This document shows positions 36,637 through 47,993 of a stretch of 64,000 nt of DNA, piece by piece; positions within the stretch are counted from its first letter, which is position 1; every line of letters begins with the position of its first letter. Under the pieces are notes generated by a model. The model did not search any database and was not told the origin of the DNA. It saw only the letters and a list, made by a program, of their open reading frames with translations. The stretch lies in NCBI GenBank assembly GCA_022836615.1, contig MU405254.1, positions 62,001-126,000 of the forward strand, written 5' to 3'. The stretch comes from Annulohypoxylon bovei var. microspora (lineage: Eukaryota; Ascomycota; Sordariomycetes; Xylariales; Hypoxylaceae). Both the position numbers and the translations under genes were made by a program.

Positions 36637-37491
36637 ATGGCTAGCATGGCGAAGCCAGACGAGTCAAATCGTACCAGGATACGAAATAACCAAAGGAGAT
36701 CGCGGGCTCGGCATAAGGAATATGTGATACAGCTTGAGAAGATAGTAAGGCACGCCGAGCTCAAGCGTACAGAGGTCAACTTCGAGATTCAACAAGCAGC
36801 CCGAAAAGTGTCAGAGGAAAATAAGAAGATACGAGCCCTCCTTAATTGGTTGGGAGTCAGCAACGAAAATATAACCAGCTTTCTTCAAACTGGCAACTTC
36901 AGTGCCAATGAAGCTACATACCTAAATTCCCCCTACGATCAAGAACGCTTCAGTCAAACACTAGACCTTCTTCTACAACCAAGTCACCTATCAATGTCCG
37001 ACTATATCCCCCTTACAAGCACCTCATATCCCTCTTCCTCCTCCTTTGCCTTCTCCGAACCAAGCAGCCTTAGATGTGACAGCATTGGCGGTGATTTTGC
37101 AGATTCTCTAGGAGAGAGTCAAGGGCTACCTCAGGTTCACGCTACCGAAGTTGACAAGCATATTCAACTACACAGTCCAGCAGTAGTGAAAGATGTTACT
37201 CGTGAACTCGAAACCCAAGGATACTTGCAGTACTTGGTATCCAGTATACCCCCCAGCTATTCCCTGGATGGGCCTCTACAGAATCCAGCGGGCTTAACTA
37301 ATCCTTCTGGCGGGTCTCAACTTCCATCCGTTCAATATACCACAGACCTAAAGGATGGGCCTACGAGGGATTCATTTTCAAGTCTATTATCTATCTTCAA
37401 AGACAGCAACTACTCTCTCTCACCCGAGAACACACATCAAAATTCCCAATGTCCAAACTACACACATCCCATTTATTTTTTCACTGGCTAA
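36637..37491 (+). CDS. bZIP transcription factor (fungal type)
   Basis: Single exon, 284 aa, with an in-frame stop directly before the ATG. The basic region is RTRIRNNQRRSRARHKEYV (residues 12-30) with the N-x-x-R-R-S-R-A-R pattern of bZIP DNA-contact helices. The following helix is short on leucines in the d positions (LEKIV, then A, V) and ends ENKKIRALLNWLGVS...ITSFL. A bZIP basic region followed by EN-x-x-LR-x-LL and a GVS turn is a common fungal subfamily with weak zippers. The rest is Ser/Pro-rich and lacks domains. Target genes are unknown. No metabolic cluster surrounds it. Confidence 0.85.
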   Translation: MASMAKPDESNRTRIRNNQRRSRARHKEYVIQLEKIVRHAELKRTEVNFEIQQAARKVSEENKKIRALLNWLGVSNENITSFLQTGNFSANEATYLNSPYDQERFSQTLDLLLQPSHLSMSDYIPLTSTSYPSSSSFAFSEPSSLRCDSIGGDFADSLGESQGLPQVHATEVDKHIQLHSPAVVKDVTRELETQGYLQYLVSSIPPSYSLDGPLQNPAGLTNPSGGSQLPSVQYTTDLKDGPTRDSFSSLLSIFKDSNYSLSPENTHQNSQCPNYTHPIYFFTG

Positions 37492-38325
37492 TACATCAAC
37501 GGCGTAGCCGATGTTGCCAGTAACCAATTATTTGCCCAGCGTGGATATATTACCTTATGAATGTTGGGGGGGAGGACCAGGGAGGAGGGCCAGGGAGGAT
37601 AATGTAAGTACCTAGCTTCTTCAGAATCCGAGACAGAGGACTAAATTCCTATCTTAGGCAGATGCTACTGTATGTACCTAGATAGCGAATTTGAACAATC
37701 TAATTGCGGACTGTCCCCATCCAATAGATTTGAAGTCCCATTCCAGAGCCGTGGACCACCGCATTTGGCATCTTACTTCTTGAAAAGGCTATATTCCTTT
37801 GTCTTATGTTTTCCGTGACAATCTTCTGCAAGCGACTTTAGTGCGAAAGCAAACATTAGTGCTGGCCCTAGTCGCTGTTTTCAGCAAGGAGAGAGAAGGA
37901 GTTGAATCATACAAAGCTGAACACCAACTCTTTGTCCGGGGTCTTATTATTAACACGATGAGCAATTACAATGTAAATTTAACGTTGATACTTCTAAAAG
38001 CTAAATGTATGTCTTGATAGGCTCTTGTTTGGTCGTGAAGCTGTACCATCTCATTATCTATTGATTCTCAATTACCTTCCTTAGTTTGCATATAAGCACC
38101 AACGGACAAGCTTACACAGCATTATATCTATATTCATAACCACCAAAAGAACTAATAAGACCCCTTACAAATTTTCGAGAAATAAGCTAAAATATACAAC
38201 ATCGAATTCCACTGTTGTGCACTCTCGGCTAGTTGAAGAAGAAGCCTTGGAAGTTATCTCGCCACGACCCATCTTAGGGCTCACGCCCATAACAGAGGCA
38301 CCACACCTCTACTACAAGAAGCAAG
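37492..38325. other. Intergenic between bZIP and orphan gene
   Basis: It includes a G-rich GGGGGGGAGGACCAGGGAGG stretch near 37,565-37,600 with a duplicated AGGACCAGGGAGG unit. An open frame of 72 codons at 37,799-38,017 has no features that I trust. Confidence 0.5.
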
Positions 38326-41300
38326 ATGGAAGATTATGGCGACCTCTTTGGGTTACCTGAAGGGCCCCAAAAGTTCCCCAGAACCTCTAATACATTCCCG
38401 AGGGGCAATTATGCATTTCCATCAGATTCGGTGAGTCCTCCAAGCGTCAGCCTTTGCCATAACCCGTAGTATATAAACCATCTGACAAGTTCAACATAGA
38501 AGATCGATGTATCTCTGGCAAATGCGTTTGGGTTAAATACAAATCACATCTCTAGGTCTAAGGTACCAGGTCCGATCAAAACCTCGACACAGTCAGCATC
38601 TGTCGGAAGTCTCTCCGCTAGGAGTGGGAATGTTACTGCCTCCACGTCGGGTTGGAAAGCTCCGCCATCGTCTTTGGGTGTTCCTAGATCAGTTAGGAAC
38701 CCCTTCCAAAACGAGTTTGATAACGATTACCTCACCGATGACTCGGGAGATATTTCGATGTCTGATTCGGGCTATATGCCATATGCCATGGTTAATACAC
38801 CTATAAATTCCCCAAAGATAGTTAAGAAAAACCTACATTTGGACGCAGGAGTCTGGTATGGCCGCCGTCGCTTGTGGCTACGTATCAACCAGCGGTTCCT
38901 GAACGTTATCATGGAATGTGAAGCATACTACGGCGAGAATCCAGGATTCCATGGATCAGATCTCCAGACTCAACGGTTAAACGGTTACCTTAAGGCAGCT
39001 CTTGATGCACTAGGACTCGGTCATAAGCTAGAAGCTCTGAAAACCACCCAAACGATCCACAGCGAACCTCCTCTAATCGCCCCAAATTTCCTAAAGCCAA
39101 GCTATAGCGATCCAAGAGGTGACATACATGACAACGAAGGCTTTGACACTTTTAGACTCAGGTTATCGGGCCCCGAAAACACCGAAGGCTCACCGTTTGG
39201 GTCGATTCGGGGTGGAGCTACCCCTAAGAAAGAGGATCTAAGAAGACATATCAAGGTTCCGTGGACGAGACCATCCAAAGAATGGACTCGACTTAGGAAG
39301 GATTCATCAGTGCCACTGGGAATTATTCCTAAGCAATTCGACAAGCTTCATAATAAGGGTCCTCTTATGTATCCTGCTGCGGACATGGGTGACGAACTAC
39401 GCATGAGGCTCGCGGGGGAATTCGTTGATGTGATCAAAACTCAGATCTCGACGTATAATGCTATCAAAACTGCGGGTGGAGCAGCGCTTCTGAAGTACCA
39501 GAAGACTGTCGGAGAGAACATCGACATAGAGAGGCTTAGAGTGACAAAATTTACGACCAGTATGATAGATAAAACGTCAAATGCTAAAAACCGGTTTATA
39601 TTCAAAAGCAGAAACACCGGAAACGACGAATTCCGGATTATACTAAGGGCTGGCTTTCTTATGAGGACACTCCATGTCCTCCAGCTCTCAATTGTAAACA
39701 GGCTATATGACCTAGACCGTTTACCGGTTATCAATATGTTACGGGCAGAGGTTAACTTCTTACGAGATTTGAGGTTACAGGAAGAGATCTGGCGAGAGTA
39801 TGATACCTTTCGTCTCTTGCATTGGATGAGCAACAACGATTCGGCAGGGACTACTAGTATACGCATCAATTTACGGATTGCATTAGATGTGTGGTGGGCT
39901 AAACGGATCGATATTTTTAACGCAGCAATTAAGAAAGCTCAGGCTCCGGGGGGAAGCCTTGGAGGACTACCGAATTCTTCAGACGATATATCGGACTTTT
40001 CGGTTATTGACTTGACTGAAGATGAGGAATCTGAACCCACAGATAAGGGCGGTGGATCAGGCGATCTTCCCGGCCTTCCTGGCCCTCCCAGCCTTCCTAG
40101 CCTTCCCGACACTCCTAGCAATCAGCCACCGGTGCAAGGACCGTCGGACACATCAGACAATCGGCTCCTCACATATCTCGAAAAGCTCCGGCGAGCGTAC
40201 ACCGCAAAGCTCGAGAAGACCATTGTCGATAACGAGCAGCTCGACGACGGAGATATAGGGGACCACCAACTCATCCGAACGAACAACATCGACATCATGG
40301 CCAAGAATCAGCTTCTATGGTCACTAGACGTAGAGATAGAGAACGTGCGAAATTCTAATACGTCCGCCAAGGGGGCGTTGGGCTTCGGAGCGAGCCACCG
40401 GATGACCGTGCCGCCTGCTCACGAGTATTGGAGAGACACCAAGAGGGTCCGAGGGAATAAGGACCTCCCTACCAACATTCGAACCCTGGCGGACGGCCCT
40501 ATGCCTGGCGACCATCCGGTACCAGGCATGTCTAGGGTCCTCGTCGGTGCCCCGCCTGATCTAGGCGAGGAATTTTCTCTAACCACAGCTCCCGAGCCGC
40601 TGATTGACGTAGTACCTGGCACGAATGCTACTGACACACCCAAATCCAAACCGAAGCAACCTCAGTCAAAGCAAACCAAGTCAAAGCAACCCCAGCCAAG
40701 GCAAACCAAGCCAAAGCAACCCCAACAAAAGGAACCCCATGATACGTTCAATTTTTTTCACACTGGGCCTACTCGACGTACTCCACAACCTAAACAGCCA
40801 GCTACTCCTAGTCAACCTCCTCCCGACTCTCCCGGATCCCCCGAGCCTCCTGAGCCTTCACGGCCAAGTATTTTTAACCCACCCGCACCAACGCGCGGTA
40901 ATAATCTAGTGTGGACAGTGGGACAAGTACTAAAAGACCTCAAAGGCTACGACAGCTTGATGCCAAGAAAGACGCGGGAGAACGAGAACAGCTCCATTCG
41001 GGTGTGGTCGGATGTATTCTCACGTGCGTGGGACCTTCGCGGCTACGCCAGGAGCAGGTCGATCCATGCATTGACTAGGTGGTCTATGAATGATTTCGCG
41101 ACTCGGAATTTCAGCGTATTTGCTAGTACGACAGGGCCGGGGTCGCGGGAAGAACAGTACTATAGCGGACTCGTGAATGCCCAAGCGAGAGAGCTTGTGA
41201 GGACCGAGGGGAATTGGTCTGAGGCCCGCCTGCTGTCTGGATGTGCCATCGTACGTGGTTTGGGCCCTGTGCTTGATGCATCTAGCTCGGGACCGCCTGC

Positions 41301-43869
41301 GGCCAGGTACCTCCTGGCGGTAGCGCAATTCCTTGCCCAGGGTCCTGAGCTCACGCAGCTATATCGCGACCCGCAGACCGAGGTGAGGGAGAATAAAGCA
41401 GTGGAGCCCGTCTCGTGGAATATGCGAGATGTAGCGTCGATGAGCTTCGAAGACTATTTCCGTACGCTGCCATCTCAAGTCCAGCAGGACTTGGATGAAG
41501 CAAGGGTGATCTACCAAACAATCAGGAACAGCACGAAAAGAACCCGGCCAGGTCGGAATAGACCCAAGGAGACACCGAAGACGCCTCGGGCCCCCACGCA
41601 GCCACCTCAAGCCCCCTCGTCTCAGCCACCTCAAGCCCCCCCGTCTCAGCCAACTCAACCAGCTCAACCAGCTCAGCCAGCTCAGTCAACTCAGCCAGCT
41701 CAGCCAGCTCAGCCAGCTCAGCCAACTCAGCCAACTCAGCCAACTCAACTAACTCAGCCAATCCAGCCGGGCTGGACGACAGCATCCAATACCCATGGAC
41801 CTCGCCAGTGGACCATGCAGGATATCGAAACCTCGACGTTCGAAGATTATTACAACACGCTGCCGGAGAGAATGAGGACAAACATGCAAACCGTTCGCGA
41901 CGACTGGATTCTTATCAAAGACAGCTGGACCAGGATCAAGAACACCCTCCCGCCAGGAACCCCGCTTAATCCGCCACCACCTCCTGGGCCATCACAGAAT
42001 CCTCCCGGCGCGGACCCTCCCCCGCCAGCTGGTCGTGCGCCAATTGCTCCTCCGCGGGGTGCCCCTAGCCCCGGCGCACCTAAAAGCGGCTCGGGCTACG
42101 GCCACCCTAGCACGTGGACCTGGCCCGAATGGCTGAGACTCGAGGGCCGGTGGGACATTTACCTGGCGGCGCTGAAGGAAGGCGAGCGGAGGCAGCGAAG
42201 CTACCCCGAAAAGATGCATTACTTCTGGAGGCGGGCGGCGTGCCGGAGATGGGTAAAGAGGAAAGGTCAGGCCCCCCGCACGGCCACAGGCCCAGCTCCC
42301 CCCGATCCCATAGATCGTGCTAAAGGCAACTCCCGCTCGCAGGAAAAACCTCGACGTCCCTCTAAGAGCAGCTCGCACGCGCAGAGACACCCGAGAGACT
42401 GGACTTGGACGGAATGGCTTCAGAATGAAGGCGACTGGGGAAAGTACAAGGGGGCCCTAACTGAATCGGAGCGGAGGTATTACGGTTACCCCGAGAGAGT
42501 GTGGTATGTTTGGAGAGAGGAAGCACTTCGGAGGTGGTTGATGAGTAAGGGTATATACCTCGCAAGCTCAAGTCCCTTCCCTGTCCCCGCTCTCGTCTCT
42601 GCTTCCTCCAACTCGGAGAAGGGTTCTGGCGTGCCTCCAGGTAGTAGCTGGCAACCTCCCGTTATACCCCCCGGGTTCGGATCAGCACCGCCGCCACCCG
42701 CAGGATACCCGAAATTACCCGGTAACAATAGTGCCGCATCCTCAATACAGATTTCGAGTAGTAGCAGTGATGACGGAGAGGATCCAAAACCCGGTGCAGA
42801 CAAGATCTCGAGACCGCCTAAGCATACGCAAAACGGCTCTACAAAGTCATCAGGGGACCAAAGCAACGCCTTGAACATCGATAAGTTGCTTCAGTCGGGG
42901 CTCATGAGGAATATGAGGGAGACATTTAGATACTCCACGGATGAATCATGGCGTGACTACCTGCCGCCGCCGCCCCCTGGATACGAAATGCCGGAACGCT
43001 CGTCTGATATCTACGCGGGTACGATTCCTAGGTCGGTACCTCCGAAGTACCCGGCAAAAAGTGACGAATACCCTGGGCCCGACCCCCTCCTGACTCATAC
43101 CAACCTCTTGGCCCACTCGACGGACGTGCCGTGGGCGCCACTCGATGAGAGGATGAGGGACTTGTTCGGAGCCCCTGAAGATGCGATAGTAAACAGCAGT
43201 GAGGTGATTAGAGAGAGTCCCGGCGGGCCCGGCCCCCGCGACTATCGTCCTAAAGGCGGGGACGGCAAATCTCCTCCGTCATCGGGCACTGGCTTCTGGG
43301 GTTCAGGAGGGGGGAAGGGTGGAAGCGATGGCACCAAGCCGAGGAAACCCACCACGCCTGCCAAGCCCCCCGGCGGTAGAAAACCACCCACCACCTCGCC
43401 CGCTAAACGTAGAGGTAGAAAGCCGCCTTTAAAGCCGTCCCCAAAGCCGCCTACCAATCCGCCCACCAACCCCCCCGTTAGCACCACGCCATCCGGTCTA
43501 CCCCCCAGCGTCCCCAAGCCCCCGGGCGGGACCCCCGGACCGACCTCAACCACACCCAAAACCCCCCTAAACCCCAAGACTCCCGAAGCTCCTGGCGCGG
43601 ACACCGACGAAAGCACGGAAACCGACGAAAGCACCGAGGAGCTCGAAGAGGATATGAAGGGGATCCCGGAATCGAACGGCTGGTTGGGCATGCGGTACCT
43701 GCTCCAAGCGTACATGATGGCGCAGCTGGCGCATCAGGTCCTGGGGCAGCGGCCGGCGACAGAGCTGGGGTTCGCGGCGCCGCTGAGCGAGGGCGCTCCG
43801 GAGTACCCCGTGCCCATCTGGGTGTGGCGCGGGCATGGAGCGAACAGGCAAAAGATAGCTGATTTGTGA
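38326..43869 (+). CDS. Giant low-complexity orphan with SUMO-interaction motif and Trp-rich repeats (1824 aa)
   Basis: Two exons, 38326-38430 (MEDYGDLFGLPEGPQKF...) and 38500-43869, joined by a 69-nt intron (GTGAGT to CATAG) in phase 0. I recognise no enzyme family. Residues about 125-520 are a mixed, probably folded region. Residue 537 begins VIDLTEDEE, a textbook SUMO-interaction motif with its acidic flank, and a second IQISSSSSDDGED near 1451 resembles a phospho-regulated SIM. Long Pro/Gln/Lys/Ser tracts follow. W-x-M-x-D segments occur near residues 896 (WSMNDFATRNF), 1008 (WNMRDVASMSFEDYFRTLP) and 1139 (WTMQDIETSTFEDYYNTLP). Two 55-aa Trp-rich repeats lie at about 1237-1291 and 1332-1386. 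The Pro-rich C-terminal part ends in a hydrophobic patch (GMRYLLQAYMMAQLAHQVL). A nuclear SUMO-binding scaffold is an inference from the SIM only. The coding frame is intact and long frames on the other strand are compositional shadows. Confidence 0.8.
41639..41767 (+). repeat. PAQ/PTQ tandem repeat in the orphan gene
   Basis: About 13 copies of a 9-bp unit (CAGCCAGCT, CAGCCAACT and variants) encode a Q-P-A/T repeat. Sequence identity between units is high enough to suggest recent slippage. It separates two of the W-x-M-x-D segments. Confidence 0.85.
42103..42267 (+). repeat. Trp-rich 55-aa domain, copy 1
   Basis: Begins HPSTWTWPEWLRLEG and ends CRRWVKRKG. By hand alignment 30 of 55 positions are identical to copy 2, with no gaps. 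Conserved positions include five Trp, the ExERR and YPE cores and a terminal RRW-x-x-x-KG. Confidence 0.85.
42388..42552 (+). repeat. Trp-rich 55-aa domain, copy 2
   Basis: Begins HPRDWTWTEWLQNEG and ends LRRWLMSKG. It is the partner of the copy 285 bp upstream. The pattern W-T-W-x-EWL-x-x-EG-x-W-x-x-Y, then AL-x-E-x-ERR, then YPE, then WR and RRW suggests a small helical module that I cannot match to a named family. Confidence 0.85.
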
Positions 43870-44540
43870 GCGGGTGAGCGGGTGGGGAGTGTGAGGGTTT
43901 CGCGGTAGGAATTGGGGAGATACGATGGGGAGAAGAGGGAGAAAGGGGTAAAGAAGTAGGAGCCACAGTGCAGTTAGGAGATGTGTCTTGTTGTCCGCGC
44001 AAAAGCTTAAATGAGAGATAAGTCAAGAAATTGGAAGAGAAGTTGTACGATGAGGGGAAGGCGGTAGGTGTGAGATGGAAGGGCTTGTGTGTAAATTACT
44101 AGTCGGAGAGGGGGGAGGAGAGTATCCCATATTGTGAGGCACCGTGCAGAGGGCACTTACATCTATTTCGTAGAATCTTTTCATATTCCCTTTGTCGGTA
44201 GTTGATGAATACAGATTTTTGGCATTCCTATTCATTCAACGTTCAGTCGTTCTTCCCTTGCTCACCGTGGTGAACTAGAGCGGGAAGGGGTATAGAAACA
44301 ATATCCTCATTTGACTATGATGATCTGACCTCGTAACTATGCCCACTTGAACCAAACGATCCTAATCATGCATGTAGTTCAGAATACAAAGTGAACACAA
44401 TTCCATTTCTCTTTCCCCTATCCCCCGGAACTCCATCAGGTATCATTACCATAGTATAAGGCAGCAAAAACACTGTTGACGACCGCCTGAGTTTACTCAT
44501 TTTATACAATGCCACCTTCATGCTAGGGAGCTTTCCCCGC
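43870..44540. other. Intergenic between convergent genes
   Basis: The shared 3' flank of the 1824-aa orphan (plus) and PPG1 (minus). I see no coding sequence. Confidence 0.5.
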
Positions 44541-46003
44541 CTATAGGAAGTAATCCGCTACAGGCTTCTTAGCGGGCATGCCCCTCGAGTCCTGCGGCGC
44601 CGCCTGAAAAACGCGGTATCTTCTCGCAGGGCCGCTCTTAAGCCTCTTCTCGCCCTCCACCATGACGCCTTCGACCCCGCCGCCGTCGCTCCGGCCTACA
44701 TCACCGTTGCTACGCGCGAAGAAGCTCTCCCCAGTGGGATCTTCGGACAGCTCTAGAACAGCTGCCACGTTTCCGCATCGGTAGCAGTAGTTGGGCGCGG
44801 ACCAGACGGTGACGATACTTGCGTCGAACATTTCCTTAAAACCCTCCATCACAAGCTGATGGGCGCGTGCGATGAGTGAAAGGTCGTTCTTATGGTTGAA
44901 GACCTTGACGATATCTGCGCCGAAGAGGAAGCCTGCACCACGTGGTGATAGACCCCAACCGTCGATCTCGTCTGGATCAGACCATAGTAGGTCACACATA
45001 GCACCTTCGTGGGGGACTTCTTGTTTGCGGTCCAACAGGCGAATTTTATCCACCGTGTCGATGAGCGGCGATAACCCGCCATGTACGCATAGTACCGCCC
45101 CCGTCGGATTTCCGATGGTGCCTCCGCTGGATCCCGACGCGCCCGACCCTGGTGGTCCCGTCTTCGGCTGGGTTCCGTTAGGACTCTTCCGCTCGCGGTC
45201 CGTCGACTGGTCACTGTTTCGTCTCATAAACCGACTCATAATGTCTCCGTCCGCATTACAGACTTCAATCTCGATGTCTTGTTCGGTATACTCTATGCTT
45301 GGTGTCATATCATTAGGAGGTGATAGGGTATTTGATGCGTTGAGGACTATAGCGCCGAGGGCAAGGTAATCGAAGACGTCGCAGCAGTATCGCCAAACAT
45401 TTGCGCTACCATATTTTCGTAAACATTCGTCATAAAAACCATAGACTGTCGTTATTTGACGTGATTCGTGATTGCCTCTGATGAGAGTCATGCGATCGGG
45501 GTAGCGGACTTTGAGGCACAGGAGCAAGAGAAAGGACTCTAATGAGTAGAATCCACGGTCAACGAAGTCGCCTATATAAGTAGACTTGGTTAGCAATGTA
45601 TAATTGAAGCAAATTGATGATGCTCTTGGGATTCGTACCCATGAAAAGGTAGTTTGTGTCCGGCGGATCGCCCCCAACCCGGAAGAGTTCCATCAAGTCG
45701 TGGAACTGGCCATGGATATCGCCACATATCTAAGCAGCATGTCAGAAAACATTTCCTTATTTCTTACTACTTGTTCGCATCGTCGTCGCATTATATCGAC
45801 ATACCGTTACCGGAGCTGTGACTGTGACAACGTTGCCCTCTTCGATTAACAACTCTCTTGCTTTGTGGCAGAGCTCCCTCACTTGCGGCTCAGGTATTGG
45901 ACGACATGCTCGAAGTTGAGCAATAGCCCTATTCAGGTCACGTCAGCAAAGACCAACGCGCCTGGATATTCTTGACGAAAACATACTTATCGAGGTCGCT
46001 CAT
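44541..46003 (-). CDS. PPG1: PP2A-like serine/threonine phosphatase PPG1
   Basis: Four exons: 46003-45987, 45928-45805, 45729-45639 and 45571-44541, giving 420 aa. Junctions rebuild MSDLDK|AIAQLRACRP, APVT|ICGDIHG and YLFMG|DFVDRG. Catalytic metal motifs are GDIHG (residues 50-54), GDFVDRG (78-84) and GNHE (110-113), followed by HGGLSP, SAPNYCYRCGN and the C-terminal PVADYFL, which is the PP2A/PPG-type carboxyl end that can be methylated. An insertion of about 79 residues (155-233), rich in Ser, Gly and acidic residues, interrupts the catalytic domain between LALGAIVL and AVLCVHGG. In yeast Ppg1 acts in glycogen metabolism and in a STRIPAK-like complex regulating mitophagy. Those roles are inferred by family. 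Confidence 0.94.
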
Positions 46004-46814
46004 AGCTAGGATTTAAAACTACCTAGGGTGTGTTGAGATGCGGCTAGGATATAGACCGGAGGTCGTCGTTAAAACTGATCGCCGAGCCTGTGATTAATCT
46101 TGGGACTCGGATAATAGCTTTCATAACATATCACCTGCATTAACGAGTCCCAATGGAGGTTACCGGATGAGTTGCGTCTTCTAAATGGATGGACCGTCGC
46201 GATAAACGGCTCGTGCTGTTCGTGGCGCGTGGGATGTGATAATTGTCGTCCAAAATTAGAAAAGTTCCAACCGGGCGCGAATTGGTTGATTGGGGACTAA
46301 ATTTCTGAAGTCATTTCAGTGGGTCCTGGCAGTTAGTTGCTGCAGCTTCCCCCCTTGTCAAAATTTCCTAACTCTATCAACCTTGTAACTACCAAGGTAG
46401 GTGTAAATACATGGATGTGGTCCGAGCTTTGAGGCTTAAACTGACTAAAGCCTATGAGGTAACATGAACCTGAAAAGTCGAACAGTTCCATCGTCCCGCC
46501 TATCTGGTAGATCCTCGGCTGATAAAGAAGCGTCAAATCAAGTCAATCGGATTTGGTTTTCAAAGCAAAAAGCTCCAAAATATCGTCGGTCAACGGGTAT
46601 CTCTCATTATGCGCTATCTTAGACATCAACAACGTCGTAGCAATATCGTCTCTTCGCGCGCCTCATAACCTCCAATCGTCATGCGGTGGATACATAGCGG
46701 TATATTATAAGTACGAATCTCGTGCAATCCTTGTGCAATTACAGCAATTGAAGCCCTCGATGAAGATTAATTAACACCCCGATCATAGCTTTCCGACGAC
46801 CCCCGCTATCCGAC
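46004..46814. promoter_or_regulatory. Divergent promoter region, PPG1 and small membrane protein
   Basis: The 811-bp gap between opposite start codons must include both promoters. Short open frames inside it (46,333-46,774) lack motifs and are not called as genes. I recognise no specific site. Confidence 0.35.
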
Positions 46815-47204
46815 ATGCCACCGCACCTACACCCGCGGTCGCGGATGACATCTTCGCTCTTCGCCACGACGGTAGTCGCAAGCTTCTTCGTCGTGGGTCT
46901 CCCGCACATCCTCCCATGTCCCGCGCCCCGTGTAAAATATGCAGACTCGGAGGTGGCCGCAGATGGTACGAGGCGGCGCCGGCGGAGGAAACCCGAGCCC
47001 GCTGAAGTGAAGGACGGTATGGTCCAGTTCGAGAGTCCCAGCGAGGACTTCGACAAAATCTCTGCCGAGACGCGCGGCGTTGCTACTAGGGCGAGGAAGG
47101 AAAAAGAATGCCCTGTTCCGAAACCCGGAGGTGTCATTGGCGACTTGATGGGTTTTAATAAGTCAAAAATAGAAGAGAAAAAGGGGGTGAATGATAATAC
47201 ATAG
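46815..47204 (+). CDS. Small single-span membrane protein (129 aa), function unknown
   Basis: Single exon. A basic N-terminus (MPPHLHPRSRMTSS) is followed by one hydrophobic segment at about residues 14-32 (LFATTVVASFFVVGLPHIL), then the motif PCPAPRVKYAD, an Arg-rich patch (RRRRRRKPEP) and a polar tail ending with MGFNKSKIEEKKG. The layout suggests an inner-membrane or ER single-pass protein with its tail on the opposite side. I believe similar short proteins exist in other Pezizomycotina but cannot give a function. Confidence 0.7.
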   Translation: MPPHLHPRSRMTSSLFATTVVASFFVVGLPHILPCPAPRVKYADSEVAADGTRRRRRRKPEPAEVKDGMVQFESPSEDFDKISAETRGVATRARKEKECPVPKPGGVIGDLMGFNKSKIEEKKGVNDNT

Positions 47205-47993
47205 GGTAGCATGGCAGCATTAGACTGGAAAGGCACCGAAGACTTGGACCCTAGAGGGTGTAAATATTGTAAAAAGGCACAATGAATATGCCTACGGCAT
47301 CGTCACTCCACCTAGGTTTATCATGAATATAGTAATTACTTTGCACATCCCTACAAATCTAATACATGGTTGCTTTTAAAACGAGCCTATAATTTCAACG
47401 CATGACAATAGCATTATTTAAATGTAGCAAATCGTCTTATGAAAACAAGTTTCCTTAGGCCCAAGTCTTTAGTGTGTTTGTGCCGCGATATTATTCGCAT
47501 GGATAGAGCCTTAGGAATTATAAACTAGTAAGATCTCTGGTATCGATATTAAGAATGCAAATCAACTTTTATTGTCCATTAGCCGGTGGGTGGTATCCCG
47601 ACAGGTTTGGTGACTCCGTAAAACTCCTTTCGTGTTCCCCATTCCTCCCAGCAAGCTACCGCAGGGTCGATAGCCATAAAGACCAAGCCGTTCCGTCATA
47701 ATGGAGTTTATCCACCTCGCGACGCTGCTCAAGATTTTGACCGTGCCAATCCGATAGGCCACCGCAACAAGTTATCATCCCGCATCAACTAATGATTAAA
47801 GAAGCCATGGACCTGTCCGAGTCGGAAATGCCTCTGCTTTCTCCCTCCTCTGGGCTTCCGAACAAAGAAAGATAAACTAAGCGCAAGGGAAATCGTGAGT
47901 GAATAGTGTTACAGGTAAGGAAAGAACGAATAGCCGAAAGGTATCGTCGAATACGGTTAGAAAAAGGAAACCAAAACTGTTTCCCATCATAGC
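47205..47993. other. Intergenic between convergent genes
   Basis: The 3' flanks of the 129-aa gene and the GATA-factor gene. No coding sequence is supported. Confidence 0.5.

Noticed and set aside
41359..43715. Several long minus-strand frames opposite the 1824-aa orphan
   Set aside because: They result from the GC-rich Pro/Gln/Arg codon composition of the plus-strand gene; their translations are low complexity without domains.
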